Of a stretch of 64,000 nt of DNA, positions 40,167 through 49,703 are shown piece after piece. The notes under the pieces were generated by a model. That model was not told where the DNA came from. It searched no databases and saw only the letters and a list, made by a program, of their open reading frames with translations. The stretch spans positions 266,643-330,642 of the forward strand of contig NZ_JACMYG010000004.1 of assembly GCF_014236655.1 (NCBI RefSeq), in the 5' to 3' direction. The DNA is from Pseudomonas kielensis. Lineage in GTDB: Bacteria; Pseudomonadota; Gammaproteobacteria; Pseudomonadales; Pseudomonadaceae. The position numbers and the translations under genes were made by a program. The first letter of the stretch is position 1, and every line of letters starts with the position of its first letter.

Positions 40167-40215
40167 CAGGTTGTTGGTCTGCCTCTGTAACGATCAAAGA
40201 TTTTCGGAGTTCGCC

Positions 40216-41463
40216 ATGGCCATCGCCGTTCCCCTGAACGAGGGCACCCATCGCACCTTGAAGCAGCGCCTGGCGCGTGCCGAGCGGGTCAACCGCTGGA
40301 AGGCCCAAGCCTTGATTGCGCCGTTGGTGCTGTTTCTGTTGCTGGTGTTTCTGGTGCCGATTGTGGCGCTGCTCTACAAAAGCGTCGGTAACCCGGAAGT
40401 GGTCGGCGGCATGCCGCGCACCGTGGCGGCGATCGCTGCCTGGGATGGCCGAGGCCTGCCTGCGGACCCGGTGTACAAGGCTGCCAGCGAAGACCTGGCC
40501 GAAGCCCGTAAGAATCAAACCTTGGGCGACCTGTCCAAGCGCCTGAACATGGAGTTGGCCGGCTATCGCAGCCTGCTGACCAAAACCGCCCGCGCGCTGC
40601 CGTTCAAGAGCGAGCCGGCGTCTTATAAAGACGCGCTCGAAGCGCTGGACGAACGCTGGGGCGACCCCGCCTATTGGCAGGCCGTGCGCCGCAATACCAG
40701 TAGCCTCACGCCTTACTATCTGTTGGCGGCCGTTGACCACCGCATCGACGATCTGGGTGAAGTCGCCCCGGCCACCCCCGACCAGGCGATCTACCTCGAC
40801 ATCTTTGCCCGCACCTTCTGGATGGGCCTGGTGATCACGGCCATCTGCCTGGCACTGGCTTATCCCCTGGCTTACCTGCTGGCCAACTTGCCATCCCGGC
40901 AAAGCAACCTGCTGATGATCCTGGTGTTGCTGCCGTTCTGGACCTCGATCCTGGTGCGGGTGGCGGCGTGGATCGTGTTGCTGCAATCGGGCGGGTTGAT
41001 CAACAGCGCAATGATGGCCATGGGCATTATCGATAAACCCCTGGAACTGGTGTTCAACCGCACCGGGGTGTACATCTCGATGGTGCACATTCTGCTGCCG
41101 TTCATGATCCTGCCGATCTACAGCGTGATGAAAGGCATCTCGCCGACCTACATGCGGGCGGCGATTTCCCTGGGTTGCCATCCGTTCGCCAGCTTCTGGC
41201 GGGTGTACTTCCCGCAGACCTATGCCGGTGTCGGTGCCGGGTGCCTGTTGGTGTTCATCCTGGCGATTGGTTACTACATCACTCCGGCATTGCTGGGCAG
41301 CCCGAACGATCAGATGGTCAGCTACTTCGTCGCCTTCTACACCAACACCAGTATCAACTGGGGCATGGCGACGGCGCTCGGCGGGCTGCTGCTGTTGGCG
41401 ACCATCGTGCTTTATCTGATTTACAGCTGGCTGGTGGGCGCCAGCCGCCTGCGCCTGAGCTAA
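40216..41463 (+). CDS. agtC: AgtC: ABC transporter permease with long periplasmic loop
   Basis: A 415-residue permease. After a first transmembrane helix (about 35-55, LIAPLVLFLLLVFLVPIVAL) there is a large soluble loop of about 145 residues (55-200, charged, helical), then the MetI-like core with TM helices and the EAA loop (MRAAISLGCHPFASFWRVYF, about 315-335). ATG 40216 with CGGAG upstream; earlier in-frame codons look non-coding. Pairs with AgtD. Longer than E. coli PotB (275) because of the loop. Confidence 0.88.
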   Translation: MAIAVPLNEGTHRTLKQRLARAERVNRWKAQALIAPLVLFLLLVFLVPIVALLYKSVGNPEVVGGMPRTVAAIAAWDGRGLPADPVYKAASEDLAEARKNQTLGDLSKRLNMELAGYRSLLTKTARALPFKSEPASYKDALEALDERWGDPAYWQAVRRNTSSLTPYYLLAAVDHRIDDLGEVAPATPDQAIYLDIFARTFWMGLVITAICLALAYPLAYLLANLPSRQSNLLMILVLLPFWTSILVRVAAWIVLLQSGGLINSAMMAMGIIDKPLELVFNRTGVYISMVHILLPFMILPIYSVMKGISPTYMRAAISLGCHPFASFWRVYFPQTYAGVGAGCLLVFILAIGYYITPALLGSPNDQMVSYFVAFYTNTSINWGMATALGGLLLLATIVLYLIYSWLVGASRLRLS

Positions 41464-41476
41464 GGGGAGTATCGAA

Positions 41477-42301
41477 ATGCTGAGTCCTTATATGTCCCCC
41501 GTTGAGCGGGTGTGGTTCTACAGCTTGCGGATTCTCTGCGGCTTGATTCTGTTGTTCCTGATCCTGCCGGTGCTGGTGATTATCCCGCTGTCATTCAACT
41601 CCGGCAGTTTCCTGGTCTATCCGCTGCAAGGCTTCTCGCTGCACTGGTACCAGGACTTCTTCGCCTCGGCCGAATGGATGCGCGCACTGAAGAACAGCAT
41701 CATCGTGGCCCCGGCCGCGACCGTGCTGGCGATGGTCTTCGGGACGCTGGCGGCCATTGGCCTGACCCGTGGCGACTTCCCGGGCAAGGCGCTGGTGATG
41801 GCCCTGGTGATTTCGCCGATGGTGGTGCCCGTGGTCATCATCGGGGTGGCCAGTTACCTGTTCTTCGCCCCGCTGGGACTGGGTAATAGCTTCTTCTCGC
41901 TGATTGTGGTGCACGCGGTACTGGGTGTGCCGTTCGTGATCATCACGGTGTCGGCGACCTTGCAAGGCTTCAACCACAACCTGGTGCGTGCCGCGGCCAG
42001 CCTCGGCGCCTCGCCCCTGACGGCGTTCCGCCGGGTGACCTTGCCGTTGATCGCCCCTGGGGTGATTTCCGGTGCGCTGTTCGCCTTTGCGACCTCGTTC
42101 GATGAAGTGGTGGTGACCTTGTTCCTCGCCGGCCCCGAGCAAGCGACGTTGCCCCGGCAGATGTTCAGCGGTATCCGCGAAAACCTCAGCCCGACCATCG
42201 CCGCCGCCGCGACGCTGCTGATTGCTTTCTCGGTAATCCTGCTGCTGACCCTGGAGTGGTTGCGTGGGCGCAGTGAGAAATTGCGTACGGCACAGGTCTG
42301 A
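41477..42301 (+). CDS. agtD: AgtD: ABC transporter permease
   Basis: A 274-residue PotC-type permease with about six transmembrane helices (LRILCGLILLFLILPVLVII at 15-35) and the EAA loop VRAAASLGASPLTAFRRVTL near residues 172-192 that contacts the ATPase. Second membrane subunit of the AgtABCD importer, 13 bases after agtC. It is followed by a perfect 13-base hairpin, the probable end of the operon. Confidence 0.9.
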   Translation: MLSPYMSPVERVWFYSLRILCGLILLFLILPVLVIIPLSFNSGSFLVYPLQGFSLHWYQDFFASAEWMRALKNSIIVAPAATVLAMVFGTLAAIGLTRGDFPGKALVMALVISPMVVPVVIIGVASYLFFAPLGLGNSFFSLIVVHAVLGVPFVIITVSATLQGFNHNLVRAAASLGASPLTAFRRVTLPLIAPGVISGALFAFATSFDEVVVTLFLAGPEQATLPRQMFSGIRENLSPTIAAAATLLIAFSVILLLTLEWLRGRSEKLRTAQV

Positions 42302-42315
42302 AGCCTGGCATCACC

Positions 42316-42349
42316 CCAGGTGTGAGCGAGCACGCACGCTCACACCTGG
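42316..42349. terminator. Long hairpin after agtD
   Basis: Thirteen-base perfect stem CCAGGTGTGAGCG/CGCTCACACCTGG with an eight-base loop, 14 bases past agtD. It has no U-run, so it may be a transcript-end processing hairpin rather than a classical intrinsic terminator. The arm partly resembles the REP family. Confidence 0.55.
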
Positions 42350-42452
42350 AGCACTGCTCGGGTTTCTGGCCATTCACTGGCTGAATAACAGACAAAACCC
42401 AATCCACAGCTACTATTGTGCCCAGCTCCCCTATCGATAAGAGGCTGCGCAC

Positions 42453-43601
42453 ATGAGTCTTTGTTCTTTCAAAATCGCTCATAAGCTGCTCACCGGCGCA
42501 GGTGCCATCGAGCAACTGGCCGCTGAACTGACCCGCCTGGATGTCGACCACCCGCTGATTGTTACCGATGCGGCGTTGCTCAAGTCGGGCACGGTGGAGC
42601 TGGCGCTGGCACACCTGGGTGGGCGCACCTACGAGATTTTCGACCGGGTGTTGCCTGACCCGGAAATTGCCATCGTCGAGGACTGCATGCGCGTCTACCG
42701 CGAGGGCGGGCATGACGGCCTGATCGGCCTGGGCGGCGGCAGTGCCATCGATATTGCCAAGAGTGTCGCGGCCTATGCCGGTTATCACGGCGCACTCGAG
42801 GATTTGTTCGGGGTCGACCAGGTGCCACGCAAGGGGCCGCCGCTGATCGCGATCCCGACCACCGCCGGCACCGGCTCGGAAGTCACCAACGTGGCAATCC
42901 TCTCCGACAAGCACGCCCAACTGAAAAAAGGCATCGTCAGCGACTACCTGTTGCCCGACGTGGCGCTGGTCAGCCCGCAAATGACCCTGACCTGTCCGCG
43001 CAGTGTCACCGCCGCCAGTGGGGTGGATGCCCTGGTGCATGCGGTCGAGTCTTACCTGTCGGTGAACGCTTCGCCGATCACCGACGCCCTGGCCATCGGA
43101 GCCATCAAGCTGATCGCCAAGGCGCTGCCCAAGGCCTATGCCAATCCCGCGAACCTGCAGGCCCGTGAGGACATGGCCACGGCCAGCCTGATGGCCGGTA
43201 TGGCGTTCGGCAACGCCGGGGTCGGCGCGGTGCATGCCCTGGCCTATCCTCTGGGCGGGCGCTTCAACATTGCCCATGGCGTGAGCAATGCACTGTTGCT
43301 GCCCCATGTGATGGCCTGGAACAAGATGGCGTGCGTGGAGCGTATGCAGGACATTGCCCAGGCCTTTGGCCTCACGATCACGCACCTGAGCGCCGATGAA
43401 GCGGCGGATCATGCCGTCGAGGCGATGGCGCGACTGTGTGCCGCAGTGGAGATCCCCCAGGGCTTGCGCAGTGTCGGCGTACCGCAGGATGCGATCCCGG
43501 CCATGGCGCTGGAGGCCGCGGGAATCGAGCGTTTGATGCGCAATAACCCGCGTCAGTTGACGGCCCTTGATATCGAGAAGATCTATCGAGCGGCCTACTG
43601 A
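42453..43601 (+). CDS. Iron-containing (group III) alcohol dehydrogenase
   Basis: A 382-residue NAD(P)-dependent dehydrogenase: nucleotide-binding [32 protein letters not shown] (about 137-150), and metal ligands in [14 protein letters not shown] (about 192-200) and [20 protein letters not shown] (about 259-278). The ligand pattern Asp-His-His-His is kept, so activity is likely. Its place just after agtABCD suggests action on a C4-C5 omega-hydroxy acid or aldehyde (4-hydroxybutyrate or 5-hydroxyvalerate level), but that is inference. A terminator-like hairpin and a 150-base gap separate it from agtD, so it may have its own promoter. Confidence 0.88.
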   Translation: MSLCSFKIAHKLLTGAGAIEQLAAELTRLDVDHPLIVTDAALLKSGTVELALAHLGGRTYEIFDRVLPDPEIAIVEDCMRVYREGGHDGLIGLGGGSAIDIAKSVAAYAGYHGALEDLFGVDQVPRKGPPLIAIPTTAGTGSEVTNVAILSDKHAQLKKGIVSDYLLPDVALVSPQMTLTCPRSVTAASGVDALVHAVESYLSVNASPITDALAIGAIKLIAKALPKAYANPANLQAREDMATASLMAGMAFGNAGVGAVHALAYPLGGRFNIAHGVSNALLLPHVMAWNKMACVERMQDIAQAFGLTITHLSADEAADHAVEAMARLCAAVEIPQGLRSVGVPQDAIPAMALEAAGIERLMRNNPRQLTALDIEKIYRAAY

Positions 43602-43681
43602 TCGTTACAGCCACGGTGCGCGCGCCAAAGCATGAGGTATACAATGCGCGCCATCGTGATCCTGCTCAAAAAAGGTGCGTC

Positions 43682-44356
43682 ATGCAGCCCTTCGCTATTG
43701 CTCCGTCGATTCTCTCCGCCGACTTCGCCCGCCTGGGTGAAGAAGTGGACAACGTTCTGGCCGCGGGTGCCGACATCGTCCACTTCGATGTCATGGACAA
43801 TCACTACGTGCCTAACCTGACCATTGGTCCGATGGTCTGCTCGGCACTGCGCAAGTACGGCGTTACCGCGCCAATCGACGCACACCTGATGGTGTCGCCG
43901 GTCGACCGCATCATCGGTGACTTCATCGAGGCCGGTGCCACCTACATCACGTTCCACCCGGACGCCACGATTCACGTCGATCGCTCTTTGCAGATGATCC
44001 GCGAAGGCGGTTGCAAGGCCGGCCTGGTGTTCAACCCGGCGACTCCGCTGGACGTACTCAAGTACGTGATGGACAAGGTCGACATGATCCTGCTGATGAG
44101 CGTCAACCCGGGTTTCGGCGGCCAGAAGTTCATTCCGGCGACCCTCGACAAGCTGCGTGAAGCGCGCGCGCTGATTGACGCCTCGGGCCGTGACATCCGC
44201 CTGGAAATCGACGGTGGGGTGAACGTCAACAACATCCGCGAAATCGCTGCGGCTGGCGCTGACACTTTCGTGGCCGGCTCGGCGATCTTCAACGCGCCGA
44301 ACTACCAGGAAGTGATCGAGAAGATGCGTGCCGAACTGGCGCTGGCTCGTCCATGA
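43682..44356 (+). CDS. rpe: Ribulose-phosphate 3-epimerase
   Basis: A 224-residue TIM-barrel enzyme interconverting ribulose-5-phosphate and xylulose-5-phosphate in the pentose phosphate pathway. Motifs: [60 protein letters not shown] and the C-terminal phosphate-binding [21 protein letters not shown] 43682 agrees with the family. The stop overlaps gph by four bases, giving the common rpe-gph-trpE order. Confidence 0.98.
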   Translation: MQPFAIAPSILSADFARLGEEVDNVLAAGADIVHFDVMDNHYVPNLTIGPMVCSALRKYGVTAPIDAHLMVSPVDRIIGDFIEAGATYITFHPDATIHVDRSLQMIREGGCKAGLVFNPATPLDVLKYVMDKVDMILLMSVNPGFGGQKFIPATLDKLREARALIDASGRDIRLEIDGGVNVNNIREIAAAGADTFVAGSAIFNAPNYQEVIEKMRAELALARP

Positions 44357-45171
44357 GCGGTTTTGAGCAGCTGTTCCCAGGGCAATTGCCGCGGCTGGTG
44401 ATGTTCGATCTGGATGGCACCCTGATCGATTCGGTGCCGGACCTGGCAGTGGCCGTGGATCACATGCTGCTCAAGCTGGGGCGCGCGCCGGCAGGCCTTG
44501 GCGCCGTGCGCGAGTGGGTCGGCAACGGTGCTCCGGTGCTGGTGCGCCGCGCGCTGGCGGGTGATATCGACCACAGTCAGGTCGATGACGTCGAGGCCGA
44601 ACATGCGCTGGAGATCTTCATGGACGCCTATGCCGACGGCCATGAGTTGACGGTGGTCTACCCCGGCGTGCGCGACACCCTCAAGTGGTTGCACAAGCAG
44701 GGTGTCGAGATGGCGCTGATCACCAACAAGCCGGAGCGCTTTGTCGCGCCCTTGCTGGACCAGATGAAGATCGGCCGCTATTTCAAGTGGATCATCGGCG
44801 GCGATACCCTGGCGCAGAAAAAGCCTGACCCGGCCGCGCTGTTCTTCGTGATGAAAATGGCCAACGTACCGGCGTCGCAGTCGCTGTTCGTCGGCGACTC
44901 GCGCAGTGACGTCCTGGCGGCCAAGGCGGCGGGCGTCAAGTGTGTGGCCCTGAGCTACGGCTATAACCATGGCCGGCCGATTGCCGAAGAATCGCCCGCG
45001 CTGGTGATCGACGATCTGCGCAAGCTAATTCCCGGTTGCCTGGATTCAGCCGCTGGGATAACGTTGCCCGACGCTGTTCAATCCCCTCCTGGAAATGCCA
45101 TCGTGGTGGTTACCCGCAAACTCTGGATGAAAGTCATCAAGGCCCTGGCCCGCTGGCGTTGGCGCGCCTGA
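44353..45171 (+). CDS. gph: Phosphoglycolate phosphatase Gph with C-terminal Trp-rich tail
   Basis: A 272-residue HAD phosphatase that removes phosphoglycolate arising from DNA damage repair. HAD motifs: [20 protein letters not shown] (about 15-34), [25 protein letters not shown] and [15 protein letters not shown]. The enzyme fold should be complete by about residue 230. The last 21 residues, ending LARWRWRA, closely resemble the trpGDC leader peptide, and trpE starts 70 bases downstream; so the gene's 3' end probably doubles as the trpE attenuation leader. Confidence 0.95.
   Translation: MSGFEQLFPGQLPRLVMFDLDGTLIDSVPDLAVAVDHMLLKLGRAPAGLGAVREWVGNGAPVLVRRALAGDIDHSQVDDVEAEHALEIFMDAYADGHELTVVYPGVRDTLKWLHKQGVEMALITNKPERFVAPLLDQMKIGRYFKWIIGGDTLAQKKPDPAALFFVMKMANVPASQSLFVGDSRSDVLAAKAAGVKCVALSYGYNHGRPIAEESPALVIDDLRKLIPGCLDSAAGITLPDAVQSPPGNAIVVVTRKLWMKVIKALARWRWRA
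45036..45064 (+). promoter_or_regulatory. Possible trpE promoter inside gph
   Basis: TTGCCT (45036-45041) and TAACGT (45059-45064) with a 17-base spacer would start transcription near 45071, about 55 bases before the internal ATG of the leader. Hexamers are imperfect; proposed because an attenuated trpE needs a nearby promoter. Confidence 0.3.
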
Positions 45172-45241
45172 CGTGATCCTGGCCGGCTAGCCGGCGCGTT
45201 TGCACACCTGACCGTTAGACCCTCATGCCACGAGGCACCTC
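45127..45241 (+). promoter_or_regulatory. trpE leader peptide and attenuator region
   Basis: In the gph frame, ATG 45127 starts a 14-residue peptide [14 protein letters not shown] ending at the gph stop (45169-45171), with two Trp codons spaced by one. It is followed by GCCGGC-TA-GCCGGC (about 45183-45196), GGCGCG able to pair back to GGCGCGCC of the leader, and CGTTTGC. These alternative pairings fit ribosome-mediated attenuation, which is established for trpE and trpGDC in P. putida. Confidence 0.6.
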
Positions 45242-46723
45242 ATGATCCGCGAAGAATTCCTGCGTTTGGCCGCTGCCGGCTACAACCGCATTCCGCTTGC
45301 CTGTGAAACCCTTGCCGACTTCGACACGCCGCTGTCGATCTACCTGAAACTGGCCGATCAACCCAACTCCTACCTGTTGGAGTCGGTGCAGGGCGGGGAG
45401 AAGTGGGGGCGCTACTCGATCATCGGCCTGCCGTGCCGCACGGTACTGCGGGTGCATGACCTGCATGTGAGTGTGACCGTCGACGGGGTCGAGGTCGAAA
45501 GCCACGATGTCGAAGACCCGCTGGCCTTCGTCGAGACCTTCAAGGCGCGCTACAACGTGCCGACGATTGCAGGCCTGCCGCGCTTCAACGGTGGCCTGGT
45601 CGGTTACTTCGGCTATGACTGCGTGCGCTATGTGGAGAAGCGTCTGGGCAAGTGCCCGAACCCTGATCCGCTGGGCGTGCCGGACATCTTGCTGATGGTT
45701 TCCGATGCGGTGGTGGTGTTCGACAACCTGGCGGGCAAGATGCACGCCATCGTGCTGGCCGACCCGGCGCAGGAAAACGCTTTCGAGCAAGGGCAGGCGC
45801 GCCTCGAACAGTTGCTGGAGCAACTGCGCCAGCCGATTACCCCGCGCCGTGGCCTGGATTTCAGCAAGCAGCAGGCGGCGGATCCGGTGTTCCGCTCCAG
45901 TTTCACGCAAGCCGATTACGAGCGCGCCGTCGACACCATCAAGGAGTACATCCTGGCGGGTGACTGCATGCAGGTGGTGCCATCGCAACGGATGTCCATC
46001 GACTTCAAGGCGGCGCCCATTGATTTGTATCGCGCCCTGCGTTGCTTCAACCCGACGCCGTACATGTACTTCTTCAACTTCGGCGACTTCCATGTGGTTG
46101 GCAGTTCGCCGGAAGTCCTGGTGCGGGTTGAAGACAACCTGATCACTGTGCGCCCGATTGCCGGTACTCGTCCTCGCGGCGCCAACGAAGAAGCCGACCT
46201 GGCGCTGGAAGAGGACCTGCTGTCGGACGACAAGGAAATCGCCGAACACCTGATGCTGATCGACCTGGGCCGCAACGATACCGGGCGGGTGTCGGAAATC
46301 GGTTCGGTGAAGCTGACCGAGAAAATGGTCATCGAGCGTTATTCCAACGTGATGCACATCGTCTCCAACGTCACGGGCCAGTTGAAAGCCGGCCTGACCG
46401 CAATGGATGCGTTGCGGGCGATTCTGCCGGCCGGCACCTTGTCGGGCGCGCCGAAGATTCGCGCGATGGAAATCATCGACGAACTGGAGCCGGTCAAACG
46501 CGGTGTGTACGGTGGGGCGGTGGGTTACTTCGCCTGGAACGGCAACATGGACACCGCGATTGCGATCCGCACGGCCGTGATCAAGAACGGCGAATTGCAC
46601 GTACAGGCTGGCGGCGGCATCGTGGCCGACTCGGTGCCAGCGCTGGAATGGGAAGAAACCCTGAACAAGCGCCGCGCCATGTTCCGCGCTGTCGCACTGG
46701 CCGAGCAAACGCCTCAGGACTGA
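45242..46723 (+). CDS. trpE: Anthranilate synthase component I
   Basis: A 493-residue chorismate-using enzyme; with TrpG it makes anthranilate. The N-terminal part carries the feedback Trp-binding site ([20 protein letters not shown], with the LLES motif near residue 40). The catalytic domain shows [46 protein letters not shown], and [23 protein letters not shown] 45242 is preceded by GAGG. Transcription is probably set by the Trp attenuator at the end of gph. Its partner trpG is 2.4 kb away, beyond estA. Confidence 0.98.
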   Translation: MIREEFLRLAAAGYNRIPLACETLADFDTPLSIYLKLADQPNSYLLESVQGGEKWGRYSIIGLPCRTVLRVHDLHVSVTVDGVEVESHDVEDPLAFVETFKARYNVPTIAGLPRFNGGLVGYFGYDCVRYVEKRLGKCPNPDPLGVPDILLMVSDAVVVFDNLAGKMHAIVLADPAQENAFEQGQARLEQLLEQLRQPITPRRGLDFSKQQAADPVFRSSFTQADYERAVDTIKEYILAGDCMQVVPSQRMSIDFKAAPIDLYRALRCFNPTPYMYFFNFGDFHVVGSSPEVLVRVEDNLITVRPIAGTRPRGANEEADLALEEDLLSDDKEIAEHLMLIDLGRNDTGRVSEIGSVKLTEKMVIERYSNVMHIVSNVTGQLKAGLTAMDALRAILPAGTLSGAPKIRAMEIIDELEPVKRGVYGGAVGYFAWNGNMDTAIAIRTAVIKNGELHVQAGGGIVADSVPALEWEETLNKRRAMFRAVALAEQTPQD

Positions 46724-46739
46724 GGCTTTAGCGCGGCAC

Positions 46740-46778
46740 AAAAAAACGCTGCCCCCGCGAGGAGGCAGCGTTTTTTTT
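46740..46778. terminator. Bidirectional terminator between trpE and estA
   Basis: AACGCTGCC/GGCAGCGTT stem flanked by an A-run on the left and a T-run of eight on the right; serves the convergent trpE (+) and estA (-). Confidence 0.92.
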
Positions 46779-46789
46779 GGCTCGGTGTT

Positions 46790-48700
46790 TTAGAAGTCCA
46801 GCACCACGCCGACATTCACCCCTTGCTGGGTGAAATCATCGTCCTTGCGGATGTTGTAGCCGGCCCGCAACGCCAGGTCGGTTGTGAGCTTGTGGCTGAC
46901 GCCCAGGTTCAGGCGGTTGGTGTGGGACTGCGGCGTGTAGCCGGCCAGGGTGTACGGGTTACCGGGCAGGGTGTTGAGGTTCATGGTCACGTCTTGGGTG
47001 TCGTCTTCATACTCGCGCTCGTGGGCGTATTCGCCATACACCTGGGTTTGCGCAGTGAACAGGTACTTGCCCTGCAGGCCGATGCCCAGGCGGCGCGAGT
47101 TGCGGGTCTGGTCATCATAGGTCAGCGCAGTGGCGGTGTTGTCGTCCTCGGAGTAACCGTCGACTTTGACCTTGGCGAAATCCGCACTGAGGAAGGGTGA
47201 CAGGTGCCACGGGCTGCTCGCCTGTTGTGCGATGTCGTAGCCGATGCGGCCACTGGCTGCCAGCACGGTACCGCTGGTATCGCCTTTCTCGCCGCGTTCG
47301 TTGACGCCCAGGTCGAACTTGCGCTTGAGGCTGTCGTAGTCCAGGTGCCCGGCCGTCAGGGCGCCGTCCGCCCACCAGCGGTTTTGCTGGTACTGCGCAA
47401 AGGCGGTGCCCATGTAGGTGTTGAGTTTGTAGTCCGAGTCGTTGTTGCCGGCTTCCAGGTTCTGGCGATAGAACCCGGCTGCGACGCCGACACGCCAGGC
47501 ATCGTTGAGGCGGTAGCTGCCGCCGATGTTCAGGTTGTAGCCGCTGCCATCACCACTGGCGGCGCTGTTCTGGCCGTCGAAGTCCTGGTGCTGGCCACCG
47601 CCAGCGACAATGGCTCGCCATTGGCCGACGCCCTGCCAGTTTTCCCAGTCGGCTTGCCATTGGTTGCGCAGTTCATCCTGGTGCGCACGCAGTGTGCCGT
47701 GGGCCATTTCGGGCAACAGCGAGGCTTCCCAGGGTGCGGCCAGCAAGGAGTAGGCGTAGTCGGCGATCAGGCGCTGTCCGGCTTCGGTGGGGTGGACCGA
47801 GTCGTTGTAGATCAGCTTGCTGGGGTCGGGGGTGGCGCTGTTGATGCCGTACCGGGCGTTTTCCGTGCAGCCATTGCCGCTGAAGCAGGTGGCGGTGAGG
47901 TTCTGGTCGGTGGCCAGGCCGAATTGCGCCGGGTTGGCGAAGGCTTCGTTGAGCAACACCGGAATGTTCAGCGGGATGATTTCGGCGTCAACGCTCTGCA
48001 GTTGTCGCACCAGTTCGGTGTTGAACTGTGTGCTGAGTTGGGAGACGAAACCTTGTAGTGGGCTGCCGTTGATTGCCGGCGTCAGGCCGATATCCGGGAG
48101 CAGCCAGACCATGATGTAGTTGGCGCCCGCCTGCTGCAGGGTTTGCACGCTATCGACCAACCGGCCGGCAGCCGCGTCGGCCTGGGCGGGGTTGAGAATC
48201 CGGCCCTGGAGAAAGTCGTTGCCGCCCCCGGAGAGGTAATAGAGGGCGTTGGGATCGGCGCGCAAGCCATTGCTGGGCAGATAACCTGGGCGTGAGCGCT
48301 CGCCGGTGGCTGAGGTGGTGGTGATGGAGTCGAGAATCTGGTCAGTGCGATAACCGCCGACGGCCCAGTTGTTACCATCGGCCAGGCCCTGCTCGGCGCG
48401 GACCGCCGAGGTCGAGGCGGCGGTCTGATCATCCGAGAACCCCAGTTTGCCCCCCAGCAATTGTGTCGAGTTGGCGGAACGGACTTCCCCGCTGCCGTCC
48501 TTGTAGGTTGGCCCCACGCGGTTGGTGTAGCGCTGCGTGGCGCCTACCGGGCCGTCCGGGTCAGCGAACTGGCCGGCATCGTTGAGGCTGTCGCCAAAGA
48601 CCACGAAGTTCGAGTAAGGCGTTGGTGCAGCGATCGCTTGGGCGCAAGCCATCGCAAGAAGGCCTCCTGCCAGCGGTACAAACAGCGTCTGTCTGATCAT
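46790..48700 (-). CDS. estA: GDSL autotransporter esterase EstA
   Basis: A 636-residue type V-a secreted esterase anchored in the outer membrane. Signal peptide ([20 protein letters not shown], cleaved near residue 25), GDSL nucleophile S38 in [11 protein letters not shown], the block GGGND, and catalytic Asp/His in [14 protein letters not shown] near residue 302. From about residue 360 a 12-strand autotransporter barrel follows, ending in the terminal phenylalanine of GVVLDF. EstA is linked in P. aeruginosa to rhamnolipid production, motility and biofilm. ATG 48700 has GGAC about ten bases upstream; the TTG at 48706 is less likely. Confidence 0.94.
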   Translation of the reverse strand: MIRQTLFVPLAGGLLAMACAQAIAAPTPYSNFVVFGDSLNDAGQFADPDGPVGATQRYTNRVGPTYKDGSGEVRSANSTQLLGGKLGFSDDQTAASTSAVRAEQGLADGNNWAVGGYRTDQILDSITTTSATGERSRPGYLPSNGLRADPNALYYLSGGGNDFLQGRILNPAQADAAAGRLVDSVQTLQQAGANYIMVWLLPDIGLTPAINGSPLQGFVSQLSTQFNTELVRQLQSVDAEIIPLNIPVLLNEAFANPAQFGLATDQNLTATCFSGNGCTENARYGINSATPDPSKLIYNDSVHPTEAGQRLIADYAYSLLAAPWEASLLPEMAHGTLRAHQDELRNQWQADWENWQGVGQWRAIVAGGGQHQDFDGQNSAASGDGSGYNLNIGGSYRLNDAWRVGVAAGFYRQNLEAGNNDSDYKLNTYMGTAFAQYQQNRWWADGALTAGHLDYDSLKRKFDLGVNERGEKGDTSGTVLAASGRIGYDIAQQASSPWHLSPFLSADFAKVKVDGYSEDDNTATALTYDDQTRNSRRLGIGLQGKYLFTAQTQVYGEYAHEREYEDDTQDVTMNLNTLPGNPYTLAGYTPQSHTNRLNLGVSHKLTTDLALRAGYNIRKDDDFTQQGVNVGVVLDF

Positions 48701-48807
48701 GATCAAGTCCGTTTATTTATTGTTGTGTTGAACAAAACGACAGTACCAAAAACTTTTGCGCTTTAGCTATGGCTAAAGGCCGTATCACCCGCTAGCGCTA
48801 CGCCATA

Positions 48808-48836
48808 TTGCACCCTCTGCTCAGCTAAGTTACTGT
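48808..48836 (+). promoter_or_regulatory. Candidate trpGDC promoter
   Basis: TTGCAC (48808-48813) and TACTGT (48831-48836) separated by 17 bases, just before the leader peptide gene. The start of transcription would be very close to ATG 48847, which leaves little room for a ribosome site, so this may be off by one element. Confidence 0.35.
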
Positions 48837-48846
48837 GCTGGAATGT

Positions 48847-48933
48847 ATGAATGAGACCTTCCCCGTGTTGATCGTCAGCAAACTCTTGGATCAAGTCGTC
48901 AAGGCACACGCCCGTTGGCGTTGGCGCGCCTGA
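48847..48933 (+). CDS. trpL: trpGDC leader peptide
   Basis: A 28-residue frame, MNETFPVLIVSKLLDQVVKA followed by HARWRWRA, with two Trp codons (TGGCGTTGG) near the end and an opal stop. It precedes a GCCGGCCCGGCCGG hairpin and a CGTTTGC stretch (to about 48972), the same arrangement as at the end of gph. By analogy with known attenuation of trpGDC in P. putida, ribosome stalling at the Trp codons would favour read-through. TrpG starts 167 bases downstream. Confidence 0.75.
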   Translation: MNETFPVLIVSKLLDQVVKAHARWRWRA

Positions 48934-49100
48934 ACTTTCTCTGCCGGCCCGGCCGGACCTGTCCCCGTTTGCCTTCTATACCCGTATGAACTGCCGCTTT
49001 TGCTGGCTCCACTTCCAGCATCTGACCGAGCGACGCCACTGTGCGGGTCAATCATTCGAAGGCTGTTTTAAAAGTCAGTGAATTCAAGAGGTTTGAACCC

Positions 49101-49694
49101 ATGTTGCTGATGATTGATAACTACGACTCCTTTACCTACAACGTTGTGCAGTACCTCGGCGAGCTGGGCTCAGAGGTCAAGGTCGTGCGCAACGATGAGC
49201 TGACCATCGCCCAGATCGAAGCACTCAACCCCGAGCGCATCGTCGTTTCCCCCGGCCCCTGCACGCCGACCGAAGCCGGTGTGTCGATCGAAGCCATCAA
49301 GTATTTCGCCGGCAAGCTGCCGATCCTTGGCGTCTGCCTGGGGCACCAGTCGATCGGCCAAGCGTTTGGTGGCGATGTGGTGCGTGCCCGCCAAGTCATG
49401 CACGGTAAGACTAGTCCGGTATTCCACGAGGACAAGGGTGTGTTTGCAGGTCTGAACCGCCCGCTGACCGTCACTCGCTATCATTCCCTGATTGTGAAGC
49501 GCGAAACCCTGCCCGATTGCCTGGAGCTGACTGCCTGGACCCAGCTTGAAGACGGTTCGGTCGATGAGATCATGGGCCTGCGCCACAAGACGTTGAACAT
49601 CGAGGGTGTGCAATTTCACCCTGAGTCGATTCTGACCGAGCAGGGCCACGAACTGTTCGCCAACTTCCTCAAACAAACCGGCGGCACGCGCTAA
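49101..49694 (+). CDS. trpG: Anthranilate synthase component II (glutamine amidotransferase)
   Basis: A 197-residue class I glutamine amidotransferase that feeds ammonia to Trp[21 protein letters not shown] start, oxyanion-loop [13 protein letters not shown], nucleophile Cys in [17 protein letters not shown] (about residue 79) and catalytic His-Glu in [14 protein letters not shown] (about 170). ATG 49101 with AAGAGG ten bases upstream; codons further upstream are leader sequence. Ten-base gap to trpD. Confidence 0.98.
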   Translation: MLLMIDNYDSFTYNVVQYLGELGSEVKVVRNDELTIAQIEALNPERIVVSPGPCTPTEAGVSIEAIKYFAGKLPILGVCLGHQSIGQAFGGDVVRARQVMHGKTSPVFHEDKGVFAGLNRPLTVTRYHSLIVKRETLPDCLELTAWTQLEDGSVDEIMGLRHKTLNIEGVQFHPESILTEQGHELFANFLKQTGGTR

Positions 49695-49703
49695 GGACTT
49701 TCC

